Assembly (NCBI RefSeq): GCF_010731115.1
Contig: NZ_AP022616.1
Location: 1,240,001-1,304,000, forward strand
Direction: 5' to 3'
From: Mycolicibacterium phocaicum
Lineage (GTDB): Bacteria > Actinomycetota > Actinomycetes > Mycobacteriales > Mycobacteriaceae
DNA: 64,000 nt
A program made the position numbers and the translations under genes. The stretch's first letter is position 1, and each line of letters starts with the position of its first letter. The notes beneath the pieces are model-generated. The model ran no database searches and was not told the DNA's origin. It worked only from the letters and a program-made list of their open reading frames with translations. Below, piece after piece: positions 18,314-27,251 of the stretch.

Positions 18314-19729
18314 ATGGGTTCCACGCAGGAGTTCGACCTCGTCGTCATCGGATCCGGCCCGGGTGGGCAGAAGGCCGCGATCGCCGCCGCCAAGCTGGGA
18401 AAATCCGTCGCAGTCATCGAGCGTGGACGCATGCTCGGCGGCGTCTGCGTGAACACCGGGACCATCCCGTCCAAGACGCTGCGTGAGGCGGTCGTCTACC
18501 TCACCGGGATGAGCCAGCGCGAACTGTACGGCTCCAGCTACCGGGTGAAGGAACGGATCACCCCTGCCGACCTGCTGCGCCGCACCACCCACGTCATCGG
18601 CCGGGAACAGGACGTCGTGCGCAACCAGCTCCTGCGCAACGGGGTCGAGTTGTTCGAAGGGCACGGGCGCTTCCTCGACCCGCACACCCTGGTCATCGAG
18701 GACCCGACCCGCGACGAGAACGTCAACATCAGGGCGCGGTATGTCGTCATCGCCACCGGCACCAAGCCCGTCCGCCCGGCCGGGGTGAACTTCGACGAAG
18801 AACGCGTCCTGGACTCCGACGGGATCCTGGACCTCAAGAGCCTGCCGCAGTCGATGGTGGTGGTCGGCGCCGGAGTCATCGGTATCGAGTACGCGTCCAT
18901 GTTCGCCGCGCTCGGCACCAAGGTGACCGTGATCGAGAAGCGGCCGACGATGCTGGACTTCTGCGATTCCGAGATCATCGAGTCCCTCAAATTCCACCTG
19001 CGCGACCTCGCGGTGACGTTCCGGTTCGGCGAAGAGGTCACCGCCGTGGACGTGGGTCCCGGCGGAACCCTGACCACGCTCGCCAGCGGGAAACAGATCC
19101 CCGCCGAGACAGTGATGTACTCGGCCGGCCGGCAGGGCCAGACCGAGCACCTCGACGTCGCCCAGGCCGGACTCGAGATCGACAGCCGCGGAAGGATTTT
19201 CGTCGACGACAACTACCAGACCAAGGTCGACCACATCTATGCCGTCGGCGACGTCATCGGCTTCCCCGCGCTGGCGGCGACCTCGATGGACCAGGGCCGG
19301 CTCGCGGCCTATCACGCCTTCGGCGAGCCCTGCAAGGGCATGACCGACCTGCAGCCGATCGGCATCTACTCCATTCCCGAGGTGTCGTACGTCGGCGCCA
19401 CCGAGGTCGATCTCACCGACAGCTCGGTCCCGTACGAGGTCGGGGTGTCGCGCTACCGCGAACTGGCCCGCGGGCAGATCGCCGGCGACTCGTACGGCAT
19501 GCTCAAACTCCTGGTCTCCACCGAGGACCTCACGCTGCTCGGCGTGCACATCTTCGGCTCCAACGCCACCGAACTGGTCCACATCGGCCAGGCCGTGATG
19601 GGCTGCGGCGGCACCGTGGAGTACCTGGTCGACGCCGTCTTCAACTACCCGACGTTCTCCGAGGCCTACAAGGTCGCCGCGCTCGACGTGATGAACAAGC
19701 TGCGGGCGCTCAACCAATTCAGGAGCTAG
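18314..19729 (+). CDS. sthA: soluble pyridine nucleotide transhydrogenase
   Basis: A 471-residue FAD flavoprotein that moves reducing equivalents between NADPH and NAD. FAD-binding GSGPGG follows FDLVVIG near the N-terminus, [12 protein letters not shown] occupies the place of the redox-active disulfide, a second nucleotide fold is at [20 protein letters not shown], and IYAVGDVIG closes the FAD site. Only one cysteine is present in the GVCVNTGT loop, which separates SthA from lipoamide and mycothione reductases. The ATG at 18314 begins a few residues before the FAD strand. The final CTAG is shared with the convergent protease gene. Confidence 0.92.
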   Translation: MGSTQEFDLVVIGSGPGGQKAAIAAAKLGKSVAVIERGRMLGGVCVNTGTIPSKTLREAVVYLTGMSQRELYGSSYRVKERITPADLLRRTTHVIGREQDVVRNQLLRNGVELFEGHGRFLDPHTLVIEDPTRDENVNIRARYVVIATGTKPVRPAGVNFDEERVLDSDGILDLKSLPQSMVVVGAGVIGIEYASMFAALGTKVTVIEKRPTMLDFCDSEIIESLKFHLRDLAVTFRFGEEVTAVDVGPGGTLTTLASGKQIPAETVMYSAGRQGQTEHLDVAQAGLEIDSRGRIFVDDNYQTKVDHIYAVGDVIGFPALAATSMDQGRLAAYHAFGEPCKGMTDLQPIGIYSIPEVSYVGATEVDLTDSSVPYEVGVSRYRELARGQIAGDSYGMLKLLVSTEDLTLLGVHIFGSNATELVHIGQAVMGCGGTVEYLVDAVFNYPTFSEAYKVAALDVMNKLRALNQFRS

Positions 19730-20526
19730 GTGCTGCACCCGTCGTCGGGGGCGCCGGTGGCACGGTCTGCCGGGCCACCCTCCTGCGCGCGCTGATACAC
19801 CACCTGGACCTGCACATCGAAGGGCGACGAGTACGACAGCTCGTTGCTGCTGCAACCACCGCCCTGCAGACCGCCGACCACTCCCCTGACCTCGTTCCCC
19901 GATACCCAGGGCGAGCCGCTGGTGCCGTCCACCAGCCCCGGGCAGCGCAGCGCCGGGAAACCGCGATCCGGGCGTGACGTCGGACCGCTGCAGCTGACCT
20001 GACCGCCGCCGTCACCAAGCGGGTATCCCGTCACCGTGATCGGAACGTCCGGACCGGGCGCCGCGCCGAGCACGAAGCCGCCGCCGGCGCGGTGCTCCAG
20101 CGTCTCGGTCGTGGGCGCGCCGCCGTGGCTGACCCGGGCGATCGCGAAGTCGGCTGCCGGGTCCTGGCCACGGACCCAGCGCGGATCCAGGTACACCGCG
20201 TCGATGTGCCAGAAGTCCCCGGGCACGCCGCCGCGGTAACCGGGTGCGAACGTCGCCTCGACCGACGAATCGAGGCAGTGGGCGGCCGTGATGATGAGAT
20301 TTCCCGCCAGTGAGTCGAGCACCGCGCCACTGCAGGTGTGTACCGAATCGCTGCCCAGGAACACCGCTCCGACGCGCGGATCGAGACGGGGCCCCGGGAC
20401 TGCGGCCGCACCTGCGCTGACCGTGCCGACGTCGCCGGTGCGGGGGTCGGCCTTGATCGGAGGTGGGCTGCACGCAGTGGCCAACAGCGCGACGAGCGCG
20501 CTCACGACCAGTCGGGTGCCCAGCAT
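19726..20526 (-). CDS. trypsin-like serine protease, lipoprotein
   Basis: A 266-residue exported protein. A lipoprotein signal ends in LLATAC (lipidated C19), followed by a Pro-rich linker and a chymotrypsin-fold domain with an intact triad: H83 in TAAHC, D126 in ADFAIA and S204 in GTSGSPW. Two further cysteines (SCSGP, RCPGL) could form a disulfide. Start ATG 20526 is preferred because it gives a compact signal peptide; ATG 20577 is possible. It sits between sthA and the PAC2 gene. It probably cleaves a periplasmic or cell-wall substrate, not identifiable here. Confidence 0.82.
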   Translation of the reverse strand: MLGTRLVVSALVALLATACSPPPIKADPRTGDVGTVSAGAAAVPGPRLDPRVGAVFLGSDSVHTCSGAVLDSLAGNLIITAAHCLDSSVEATFAPGYRGGVPGDFWHIDAVYLDPRWVRGQDPAADFAIARVSHGGAPTTETLEHRAGGGFVLGAAPGPDVPITVTGYPLGDGGGQVSCSGPTSRPDRGFPALRCPGLVDGTSGSPWVSGNEVRGVVGGLQGGGCSSNELSYSSPFDVQVQVVYQRAQEGGPADRATGAPDDGCST

Positions 20527-20684
20527 CTGTCCGATCTTGCCCGATACCTCCTGCCCGAGCAGCATCTGGTGCACCATGGCGTACTCCGGGGTGACCCGGG
20601 GAACAAGGTGAGAATGCGAGACACTTGTAGGAGACGCACCCCACTGCGAGATGTGGGCGAGGCAGTACGGCAAGGAGTGTGAAG

Positions 20685-21713
20685 GTGAGCGAGCACGACG
20701 GGCACGCGGACGCGAGCGACCAGCGGCCCGAAGACCACCGGGGCCAGCAGTATCAGCCCGAGCAGAGCGGCATGTACGAGCTGGAGTTCCCCGCGCCCCA
20801 GCTGTCCGCCGCCGACGGCCGCGGACCGGTGATGGTGCACGCCCTCGAAGGCTTCTCCGATGCCGGCCATGCCATCCGGCTGGCTGCCGAGCACCTGAAG
20901 AACACGCTCGACACCGAACTGGTCGCGTCGTTCGCCATCGACGAGCTGCTGGACTACCGGTCGCGTCGACCGCTGATGACGTTCACCACCGATCACTTCA
21001 CCAAGTACGACGACCCCGAGTTGAATCTGTACGCGTTGCACGACACCGCCGGGACGCCGTTCCTGCTGCTGGCCGGCATGGAGCCGGACCTGCGCTGGGA
21101 ACGATTCATCACGGCGGTGCGGCTGCTCTCCGAGCGGCTCGGGGTCCGGCAGGTCATCGGGCTGGGCGCCATCCCGATGGCGGTGCCGCACACGCGGCCC
21201 GTCACCATGACCGCACACGCGGGCAACAAGGAACTGATCGCTGATCACACGCCATGGGTGGGCGAGGTGCAGGTTCCGGCCAGCGTGTCGAACCTGTTGG
21301 AGTACAGGATGATTCAGCACGGCCACGAAGCTCTGGGCTTCACGGTGCACGTGCCGCACTACCTGGCGCAAACCGCGTATCCGCCGGCCGCGGAGGCCCT
21401 GCTGGGCGAGGTCTCGCGGATCGCATCGCTGCAGATCCCGCTCCACGAGCTGTCCGAGGCGGGCGCCGAGGTGTACACGAAGATCAGTGAGCAGGTGGAG
21501 GCCAGCGCCGAAGTCGCTCAAGTGGTCAGTGCACTGGAACAACAGTACGATTCGTTCGTCGCTGCTCAGGAAAATCGGTCGTTGCTGGCACGTGACGAGG
21601 AACTACCCAGCGGCGACGAGCTCGGCGCACAGTTCGAGCAGTTCCTCGCCGAACAGTCCGGCGACGGATTCTCCGATCCCCAGGCCGGCGACGACGGCAC
21701 TGTCGGCGACTGA
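20685..21713 (+). CDS. PAC2-family protein (proteasome assembly chaperone fold)
   Basis: A 342-residue protein with a polar N-terminal extension, a PAC2 domain (VMVHALEGFSDAGHAIRL through VIGLGAIPMAVPHTR) and a long acidic helical tail. Counterpart of Rv2714, a conserved actinobacterial family. The GTG at 20685 is eight bases after AAGGAG; GTG 20679 is too close to that site. Its partner is unknown; although mycobacteria have a proteasome, involvement in assembly is not established. Confidence 0.8.
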   Translation: MSEHDGHADASDQRPEDHRGQQYQPEQSGMYELEFPAPQLSAADGRGPVMVHALEGFSDAGHAIRLAAEHLKNTLDTELVASFAIDELLDYRSRRPLMTFTTDHFTKYDDPELNLYALHDTAGTPFLLLAGMEPDLRWERFITAVRLLSERLGVRQVIGLGAIPMAVPHTRPVTMTAHAGNKELIADHTPWVGEVQVPASVSNLLEYRMIQHGHEALGFTVHVPHYLAQTAYPPAAEALLGEVSRIASLQIPLHELSEAGAEVYTKISEQVEASAEVAQVVSALEQQYDSFVAAQENRSLLARDEELPSGDELGAQFEQFLAEQSGDGFSDPQAGDDGTVGD

Positions 21714-21757
21714 CCACGCGGTCGGCTCCGCCGACACGATGGGAAGGAGCTGGGACG

Positions 21758-22780
21758 ATGTCCGATGGGAAGCCCACCCTGCACTCGGTGCGCGACGTCA
21801 CGCCGCGGCTGGAATACCGCACCATCCACGGTTACCGGCGGGCGTACCGGATAGCCGGTTCGGGACCGGCGATCCTGCTCATCCACGGCATCGGTGACAA
21901 CTCCACCACCTGGGAGACCGTTCAGACGCGCCTCGCGCAGCGCTTCACCGTGATCGCCCCAGACCTGCTGGGTCACGGCCAGTCCGACAAACCGCGCGCC
22001 GACTACTCGGTGGCGGCGTACGCCAACGGCATGCGGGACCTGCTCAGCGTGCTGGACATCGAACGGGTAACGGTCGTCGGCCATTCGCTGGGCGGCGGCG
22101 TGGCCATGCAATTCGCCTATCAATTCCCGCAATTGATCGATCGCCTGGTGCTGGTGGGTGCCGGCGGCGTCACCCGCGACGTGAACATCGCGCTGCGGCT
22201 CGCGGCCCTGCCATTGGGCACCGAAGCGCTGGCGCTGTTGCGAATCCCGTTGGTGCTGCCCGCGCTTCAGCTCGCCGGACGTCTCGGCGGCGCGCTGCTC
22301 GGGTCGACCGGTCTGGGTCACGACCTGCCGAACATGCTGCGGATCCTCAACGACCTGCCCGAACCCAAGGCCTCGTCCGCCTTTGCCCGGACCCTGCGTG
22401 CGGTGGTCGACTGGCGGGGCCAGGTGGTCACGATGCTGGATCGATGTTATTTGACCGAAGCCATTCCGGTGCAATTGGTTTGGGGCACCCACGATGCCGT
22501 CATCCCGGCTGCTCATGGCGAGCTGGCCCATGCCGCGATGCCAGGTTCTCGGCTCGAGTTCTTCGACAACTCGGGCCATTTCCCATTTCATGACGATCCC
22601 GATCGGTTCGTGAAGCTCGTCGAGGAGTTCATCGACACCACCGCGCCGTCGGTGTACGACCGCGATGCCCTGCGCGGCCTACTGCAGACCGGCGTCACCG
22701 CGAAATCGATCGACGCCCCGCAGGATACGAAGTTCGCGGTGCTCGACGCGATGGAGACCGACGAACGCAGCGCGACCTAG
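21758..22780 (+). CDS. alpha/beta hydrolase
   Basis: A 340-residue hydrolase with the full fold signature: oxyanion HGIGDNSTTW, nucleophile elbow GHSLGGG, acid in VWGTHDAVIP and histidine in DNSGHFPFHDDP. A lid of about 80 residues lies between strands 6 and 7. GGAAGGAG precedes the ATG. No signal peptide. Counterpart of Rv2715. Esterase or C-C hydrolase activity is likely; the substrate is unknown. Confidence 0.85.
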   Translation: MSDGKPTLHSVRDVTPRLEYRTIHGYRRAYRIAGSGPAILLIHGIGDNSTTWETVQTRLAQRFTVIAPDLLGHGQSDKPRADYSVAAYANGMRDLLSVLDIERVTVVGHSLGGGVAMQFAYQFPQLIDRLVLVGAGGVTRDVNIALRLAALPLGTEALALLRIPLVLPALQLAGRLGGALLGSTGLGHDLPNMLRILNDLPEPKASSAFARTLRAVVDWRGQVVTMLDRCYLTEAIPVQLVWGTHDAVIPAAHGELAHAAMPGSRLEFFDNSGHFPFHDDPDRFVKLVEEFIDTTAPSVYDRDALRGLLQTGVTAKSIDAPQDTKFAVLDAMETDERSAT

Positions 22781-22786
22781 CGGCAG

Positions 22787-23251
22787 TCAGCCCGACGACG
22801 TCACGCCGCGGTGCGCGCGCAGCGCCTCGATTTCGCGTTCGAAGTCCTCAGCGGACGAGAATGAGCGGTACACGGAGGCGAACCGCAGATAGGCGACCTC
22901 ATCGAGGTCACGCAAAGGGCCGAGGATCGCCAGCCCGACCTCATGGCTCGGCACTTCGGGAGATCCGGTGGCCCGCACCGCATCTTCGACCTTCTGTGCC
23001 AACTGGTTCAGGGCATCGTCGTCGACCTGCCGACCCTGGCAGGCGCGCCGCACGCCCTTGATCACCTTGTCCCGGCTGAACGGTTCTGTGACGCCGCTGC
23101 GTTTGACCACCGCGACGACCGCAGTTTCCACCGTCGTGAACCGGCGGCCGCATTCCGGGCATGACCGGCGACGCCGAATCGCCTGCCCTTCATCAGCTTC
23201 CCGTGAATCGACCACACGCGAGTTCGGATGCCGGCAGAACGGACAGTGCAT
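22787..23251 (-). CDS. nrdR: transcriptional repressor NrdR
   Basis: A 154-residue repressor of ribonucleotide reductase genes. A zinc ribbon (C3, C6, C31, C34: [10 protein letters not shown] and SCPECGRRF) is followed by an ATP-cone domain ([18 protein letters not shown]). ATG 23251 is preceded by GAAGGAG and matches the universal MHCPFC start; a longer open frame upstream is not real coding. No NrdR target genes lie in this window. Confidence 0.95.
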   Translation of the reverse strand: MHCPFCRHPNSRVVDSREADEGQAIRRRRSCPECGRRFTTVETAVVAVVKRSGVTEPFSRDKVIKGVRRACQGRQVDDDALNQLAQKVEDAVRATGSPEVPSHEVGLAILGPLRDLDEVAYLRFASVYRSFSSAEDFEREIEALRAHRGVTSSG

Positions 23252-23362
23252 CACCGCTCCTTCGCCGCACCGACAATCGACCGTTTCGAACGGTCTTGAG
23301 CCTACCCGTGCCGCTCGGACGCGGCCGGGCGCCGTGCCGATCGAGGTGCGCACGGGCTGTCC

Positions 23363-23836
23363 TCAGCCGACCGGCGCGATCAGCGTCTGACCGGCGTTCA
23401 GTGCCACCGACGGCAGCTTGTTGAGCTCCTTGATGCGGTCGACGACGGCGCTGACGGGCGCGTCGGGCGCCACGCGCCGGGCGACCTGCTGAATGGACTC
23501 CCCGGTCTGCACCCGGACCACCGCGAGCTGTGCGGGCACCGAGGCCGCCGACGATGTCGGCTGGACAGCTTCGCCGAACTGCGCCACCAGGCCCAGCCAC
23601 ACCGTGATCCCGGCCGCGACCAGAGCCAGCATCACCGTGGTCAACGGCGTGATCGGGTTGCGACGGTGCGAGGCCCGGGAGGTCAGTACTCCCGTACCGC
23701 GGTGGCGGAAGGCCGCGCCCGCAGGACGGGAACCAGCCGGCCGCAGCCGGGCCTGGCGGTGCGGATTCACATCTCCACGCCGAGGCACGGTGCGGACGAC
23801 GACGTCGGTCGGGTATTCGCGGGTGATGACGGTCAT
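23363..23836 (-). CDS. chiZ: SOS-linked LysM membrane protein (ChiZ/Rv2719c-like)
   Basis: A 157-residue protein with an Arg-rich cytoplasmic N-terminus, one transmembrane helix (about residues 65-88, [19 protein letters not shown]) and a C-terminal LysM peptidoglycan-binding domain ([16 protein letters not shown] to [12 protein letters not shown]). The M. tuberculosis counterpart Rv2719c (ChiZ) is DNA-damage induced and affects cell division. ATG 23836 follows GAGAGGAACCGAC. It is divergent from lexA, with both a PafBC-type promoter and LexA-like half sites in the shared region. Confidence 0.85.
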   Translation of the reverse strand: MTVITREYPTDVVVRTVPRRGDVNPHRQARLRPAGSRPAGAAFRHRGTGVLTSRASHRRNPITPLTTVMLALVAAGITVWLGLVAQFGEAVQPTSSAASVPAQLAVVRVQTGESIQQVARRVAPDAPVSAVVDRIKELNKLPSVALNAGQTLIAPVG

Positions 23837-23865
23837 GTCGGTTCCTCTCAGGAGTTCGTACATAG

Positions 23866-23930
23866 GTTCGATCGCTCTTGTGTTCGACTATATCGCCCAA
23901 ATGTTCGAAAGGTAGAACATGTGATCGAAC
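23866..23930. promoter_or_regulatory. cluster of LexA-like half sites upstream of chiZ
   Basis: GTTCGA occurs at 23866-23871, 23882-23887 and 23903-23908, and TCGAAC at 23925-23930. These match halves of the mycobacterial SOS box TCGAAC-N4-GTTCGA, but none is paired at the correct spacing. They lie in the chiZ leader. Binding by LexA is plausible but weaker than at lexA and recA. Confidence 0.4.
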
Positions 23931-23938
23931 TGTTGCGA

Positions 23939-23961
23939 ACGATACGACGACCCACCGACAA
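23939..23961 (-). promoter_or_regulatory. PafBC-type (RecA-independent) damage promoter of chiZ
   Basis: On the minus strand TTGTCGGTG (23961-23953), eight bases, then TATCGT (23944-23939). This is an exact match to the mycobacterial RecA-NDp motif TTGTCRGTG-N8-TANNNT, known to be driven by PafBC. Predicted start of transcription is near 23932. Confidence 0.8.
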
Positions 23962-24038
23962 GTTCCGTTCGCCGACTCCGCCGCCCCTTTCACGACGTCA
24001 CGACGAGATCCGTCCGCGACACGCCGACCCGCCCGATC

Positions 24039-24054
24039 TCGAACACATGTTTGA
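24039..24054. promoter_or_regulatory. LexA box of lexA
   Basis: TCGAACACATGTTTGA fits the SOS consensus TCGAAC-N4-GTTCGA with one mismatch. It overlaps the -35 region of the lexA promoter (-10 at 24074), as expected for autorepression. Confidence 0.88.
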
Positions 24055-24073
24055 TGAATCGTCCGCACTGGGC

Positions 24074-24079
24074 TAGATT
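24074..24079 (+). promoter_or_regulatory. -10 box of lexA
   Basis: TAGATT seven bases before the ATG at 24087, so the lexA mRNA should be leaderless or nearly so. Confidence 0.55.
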
Positions 24080-24086
24080 CGTCTGC

Positions 24087-24776
24087 ATGAGCGACAGCAC
24101 CGATACCCCGGACACCCAGCCAGGCGGACGGTCCAGCAGCCTCACCGAGCGCCAGCGGACCATCCTCGACGTCATCCGCACCTCGGTCACCACCCGCGGC
24201 TATCCGCCCAGCATCCGGGAGATCGGCGACGCCGTCGGCCTCACCTCGACCTCGTCGGTGGCCCACCAGCTGCGCACGCTGGAGAAGAAGGGCTACCTGC
24301 GCCGCGACCCGAACCGCCCGCGCGCCGTGGACGTGCGCGGTGCGGACGACTCGACGGGCGCCACCATCACAACCGATGTCTCCGGTTCGGACGCGCTGCC
24401 CGAACCGACGTTCGTGCCGGTGCTCGGCCGGATCGCCGCCGGCGGCCCGATCCTTGCCGAAGAGGCCGTCGAAGACGTCTTCCCGCTCCCCCGCGAACTC
24501 GTGGGTGAGGGCTCGTTGTTCCTTCTGAAGGTGGTCGGCGAGTCGATGATCGACGCCGCGATCTGCGACGGCGACTGGGTCGTCGTGCGGCAGCAGAACG
24601 TGGCCGACAACGGGGACATCGTCGCAGCGATGATCGACGGTGAGGCCACGGTGAAGACCTTCAAGCGCACCAAGGGCCAGGTGTGGCTGATGCCGCACAA
24701 CCCGGCGTTCGACCCGATCCCGGGCAACGACGCGGTCGTCCTCGGCAAGGTCGTGACCGTCATCCGCAAGATTTGA
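24087..24776 (+). CDS. lexA: SOS repressor LexA
   Basis: A 229-residue repressor-protease. It has an N-terminal winged helix ([26 protein letters not shown]) and a C-terminal S24 peptidase domain. The self-cleavage bond is A118-G119 in RIAAGG; the catalytic dyad is S153 (GESM) and K190 (ATVKTF). Start ATG 24087 has no Shine-Dalgarno sequence and lies seven bases after a -10 box. Its own LexA box is 33 bases upstream. Confidence 0.97.
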   Translation: MSDSTDTPDTQPGGRSSSLTERQRTILDVIRTSVTTRGYPPSIREIGDAVGLTSTSSVAHQLRTLEKKGYLRRDPNRPRAVDVRGADDSTGATITTDVSGSDALPEPTFVPVLGRIAAGGPILAEEAVEDVFPLPRELVGEGSLFLLKVVGESMIDAAICDGDWVVVRQQNVADNGDIVAAMIDGEATVKTFKRTKGQVWLMPHNPAFDPIPGNDAVVLGKVVTVIRKI

Positions 24777-24795
24777 GGGCTGCCAGACCTAGAGA

Positions 24796-24829
24796 TGAGC
24801 CCCGCTGCAGTCGCTCGCAGCGGGGCTCA
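24796..24829. terminator. hairpin terminator between lexA and the LGFP gene
   Basis: TGAGCCCCGCTGC pairs perfectly with GCAGCGGGGCTCA (13 bp) around an eight-base loop, between two convergent genes; probably bidirectional. Confidence 0.85.
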
Positions 24830-24842
24830 GTCATGACTCCGG

Positions 24843-27077
24843 TCAGCCGCGGATGAACCCGTTGGTGACCGCGAATTCCTCACTGGCAAACCAGATTTGG
24901 ACGGGCGCTTCGTCATACCCGGGAGATCCCGGCACCCAGTACAAACCCGACTCGGTATTGGCCTTGATGCCGTAGCCCTCTGGCGGCTCCGCACCGGTCG
25001 CGACGCGGAACGACATCTGCGCGGTCTCGGGTTCCTCGGCCCCCAGCGCATGGTGCCGGCCGCTGGCCGGACCGGCCGCGACGGCGTCCTCCGCAGGCGC
25101 CTCGTCCACAGGAGCCTCGGCTGCCGGTTCCGCCTCCGAAACCTCCGGCGTCTCGGCCTCGGCCACCTGTTCCTCGGGCTCGGACGCACGCTCGTCAGCC
25201 TGGTCCTCGGTCTCCTGGTCCTCGGCCGGCGCAGCCCAGACACGGTCGGCGGGGTCCCGGGGCCGAAGTCCGGCGAAGCCCGCCAACCCGGCCGCGGTCA
25301 GGCCCGCCGCCGCGCCACCACGACGCAACGCATCCGGGAGTTGCACCGAGGCCGTCGGTTCGTCGGCGGGTTCGCGGTCGCCGTCGTCGCCGCTCGCCTG
25401 CGGCTCAGGCTCGTAGGGTTCGGCCGCGTCGACCGGCTCGGCGTCGAGCTCGGCTTGCGCCTCGGCATCGGCATCGGCGTCCGCCTCACCGTCGGCGGGC
25501 TCGTCGGCGGGCTGCTCGGCCGTGAAATCGGGGTACACCGTCGGCGCGGTGTCGATGACGTCCGGGTTGCTCTGGAACGCGGGCCCGCCGTGCGGGCCGT
25601 CGAACTGCTGGTCCTCGGCCGCGAACTCGTCGCCGTACTCACTGTCGACACCGCCGTCCGCATACTGCGGGTCGCCGTACTCCCCGTCGCCGAGCTCGTG
25701 GTCGTCGTAGTCGTACGCGTCCTGATCGTCGACGGCGTCCGGTCCGGCGTGCCGCCGGCGCCGCAGCAGCGACGCGATCACGATGCCGACCACGACGAGC
25801 AGCAGCGGGATGATCGCCAGCAACCACCACCAGTGGAACTGGTACCACTTGCCGGCCTCGTCGGACTGCGAGGTCACCCCGCCCGGCAGATCGACACTGG
25901 GTACCTGCAGGCCGCCCAACTGCGACGCCAGTTCTGCCGGCTCGGTGCTGAACGCACGGCTGGACTTGTTCCACGAGATCGAACCGCCCGTGAACTTCTG
26001 GCTGACGACGTCGCCGCTGACGGTCTGATCGGCGGTCGGCGCGCCGAGCTTGCCGGTCGCGCCACCGAGCTTGTCCCACGCCGCGTTCATCGCGCCGCGG
26101 ACGACGAACGCGCCGTGCTCGGGCGTCCAGAAGATCGCCGGGTTGTCGGCGGCGGCGAACGTGGCGATGCGGCTCGTGGGCGAGATGCCGCCGTCGGTCT
26201 CGTTGCTCGCCGGGAATCCGAGATCGCCCTGCGGGCCGCCGGCCGCGCGGTATTTGGCCAGTACGTCGCCGGTGATCGCGTGCGCACCGGTCGCCGGTGA
26301 ATAGAAGATGGTGCCGCCGGCGAAGTTCTGTGCCACGCCGTCGCCGACCTTGTACTGGGCACCCTGCTCGTCTCCGAGGGTGCCCTGCGGCCCGCCGGCT
26401 GCCCGTCGTGCGGCGGCGATGGCCGTCGTCGCGTCGCCCGGCACGTCGAGGCCGGTCAGCTGGCCGGCCAGGTCGGCCGGCGTGGTGGTGAACGCCTTGG
26501 TCTTGGCGTTCCAGCTCACCTCACCGCCGGTGAAGGGCTGGGTGACGACGTCGCCCTTCCAGGACTCGTCGGCCGTGGGTACGCCGAGGGTGCCGGCCGA
26601 CCCGCCGAGCTTGTCCCAGGCGGCGTTGATGGCGCCGCGCACCACCCAGGCGCCGTTGTCGGGCGTCCAGAAGATGACCGGCTTGTCAGCGGCACTGAAG
26701 GTGCTGTTGCGGCTGTCAGTGGCCTTGCCCGCGCCCTCGTCGATGGTCGGGAAGCCGAGATCGCTGTCCGCGGCGCCGCCCAAGGCCTGGTACTTGTCGA
26801 GGATCGCGCCGTAAATGAGATGGGCGCCGGTGCCCTCGCTGAAATAGATCTTGCCGCCCGCGAAGTTCTGCGCAAAGCCCGCGCCGACCTGGTAGACGTC
26901 ACCGTCCTTGGCACCCAGCTCACCCGTGTCACCGCCCGCGGCATCCCACGTGTGGGATATCGCCGCGTCGGCGTCGCTTTCCGGTGTCGCGTATGCCGTC
27001 GGAGCCATGAGCAATGCCACCGCGACAGAAAGGGCCCCGACACCAGCCCATCCGCCACGGGTTCGCAGCCCGGTCAT
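24843..27077 (-). CDS. LGFP-repeat surface protein with transmembrane anchor and C-terminal sunset-type domain
   Basis: A 744-residue protein. It has a signal peptide (residues 1-31, cleavage after AYA), about 350 residues of LGFP-type repeats (DLGFPTIDEG, TLGVPTADES, DLGFPASNET, KLGAPTADQT), and one transmembrane helix near residue 435 (HWWWLLAIIPLLLVVVGIVI) followed by RRRR. A cytoplasmic, very acidic Ala/Glu/Asp/Pro tail of about 230 residues follows, and a final folded domain (EGYGIKANTESGLYW, VQIWFASEEFA) resembles the small sunset domain. LGFP repeats bind mycolate-arabinogalactan-associated wall. GGGAGGAATTCG precedes the ATG. Counterpart of Rv2721c. Confidence 0.82.
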   Translation of the reverse strand: MTGLRTRGGWAGVGALSVAVALLMAPTAYATPESDADAAISHTWDAAGGDTGELGAKDGDVYQVGAGFAQNFAGGKIYFSEGTGAHLIYGAILDKYQALGGAADSDLGFPTIDEGAGKATDSRNSTFSAADKPVIFWTPDNGAWVVRGAINAAWDKLGGSAGTLGVPTADESWKGDVVTQPFTGGEVSWNAKTKAFTTTPADLAGQLTGLDVPGDATTAIAAARRAAGGPQGTLGDEQGAQYKVGDGVAQNFAGGTIFYSPATGAHAITGDVLAKYRAAGGPQGDLGFPASNETDGGISPTSRIATFAAADNPAIFWTPEHGAFVVRGAMNAAWDKLGGATGKLGAPTADQTVSGDVVSQKFTGGSISWNKSSRAFSTEPAELASQLGGLQVPSVDLPGGVTSQSDEAGKWYQFHWWWLLAIIPLLLVVVGIVIASLLRRRRHAGPDAVDDQDAYDYDDHELGDGEYGDPQYADGGVDSEYGDEFAAEDQQFDGPHGGPAFQSNPDVIDTAPTVYPDFTAEQPADEPADGEADADADAEAQAELDAEPVDAAEPYEPEPQASGDDGDREPADEPTASVQLPDALRRGGAAAGLTAAGLAGFAGLRPRDPADRVWAAPAEDQETEDQADERASEPEEQVAEAETPEVSEAEPAAEAPVDEAPAEDAVAAGPASGRHHALGAEEPETAQMSFRVATGAEPPEGYGIKANTESGLYWVPGSPGYDEAPVQIWFASEEFAVTNGFIRG

Positions 27078-27226
27078 CGAATTCCTCCCGCGGTCGGCAA
27101 AACTCCGGATACAAAATTCCGTCAGACAAACTCTCTTGATTGAGAGATTCTGTCAACTTTGCTTCAGTTCATGCCCATCGTGCGGGATATCGGGCGGTGA
27201 CGCACCAGTGTGTCGCGCTTCGATAT

Positions 27227-27240
27227 GCGAATAAATTCGC
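27227..27240. promoter_or_regulatory. short AT-rich palindrome after fadE20
   Basis: GCGAAT-aa-ATTCGC, a perfect six-base inverted repeat 12 bases beyond the fadE20 stop, in the 174-base gap before the LGFP gene. It could be a weak terminator or an operator for the LGFP gene. A second short repeat (CTCT-TGATTG-AGAG) lies near 27132. Confidence 0.3.
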
Positions 27241-27251
27241 GCGGCAATTAG

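Noticed and set aside
23882..23908. A complete LexA box in the chiZ leader
   Set aside because: Half sites are present, but no pair has the four-base spacing and opposite orientation required, so it is listed only as a half-site cluster.
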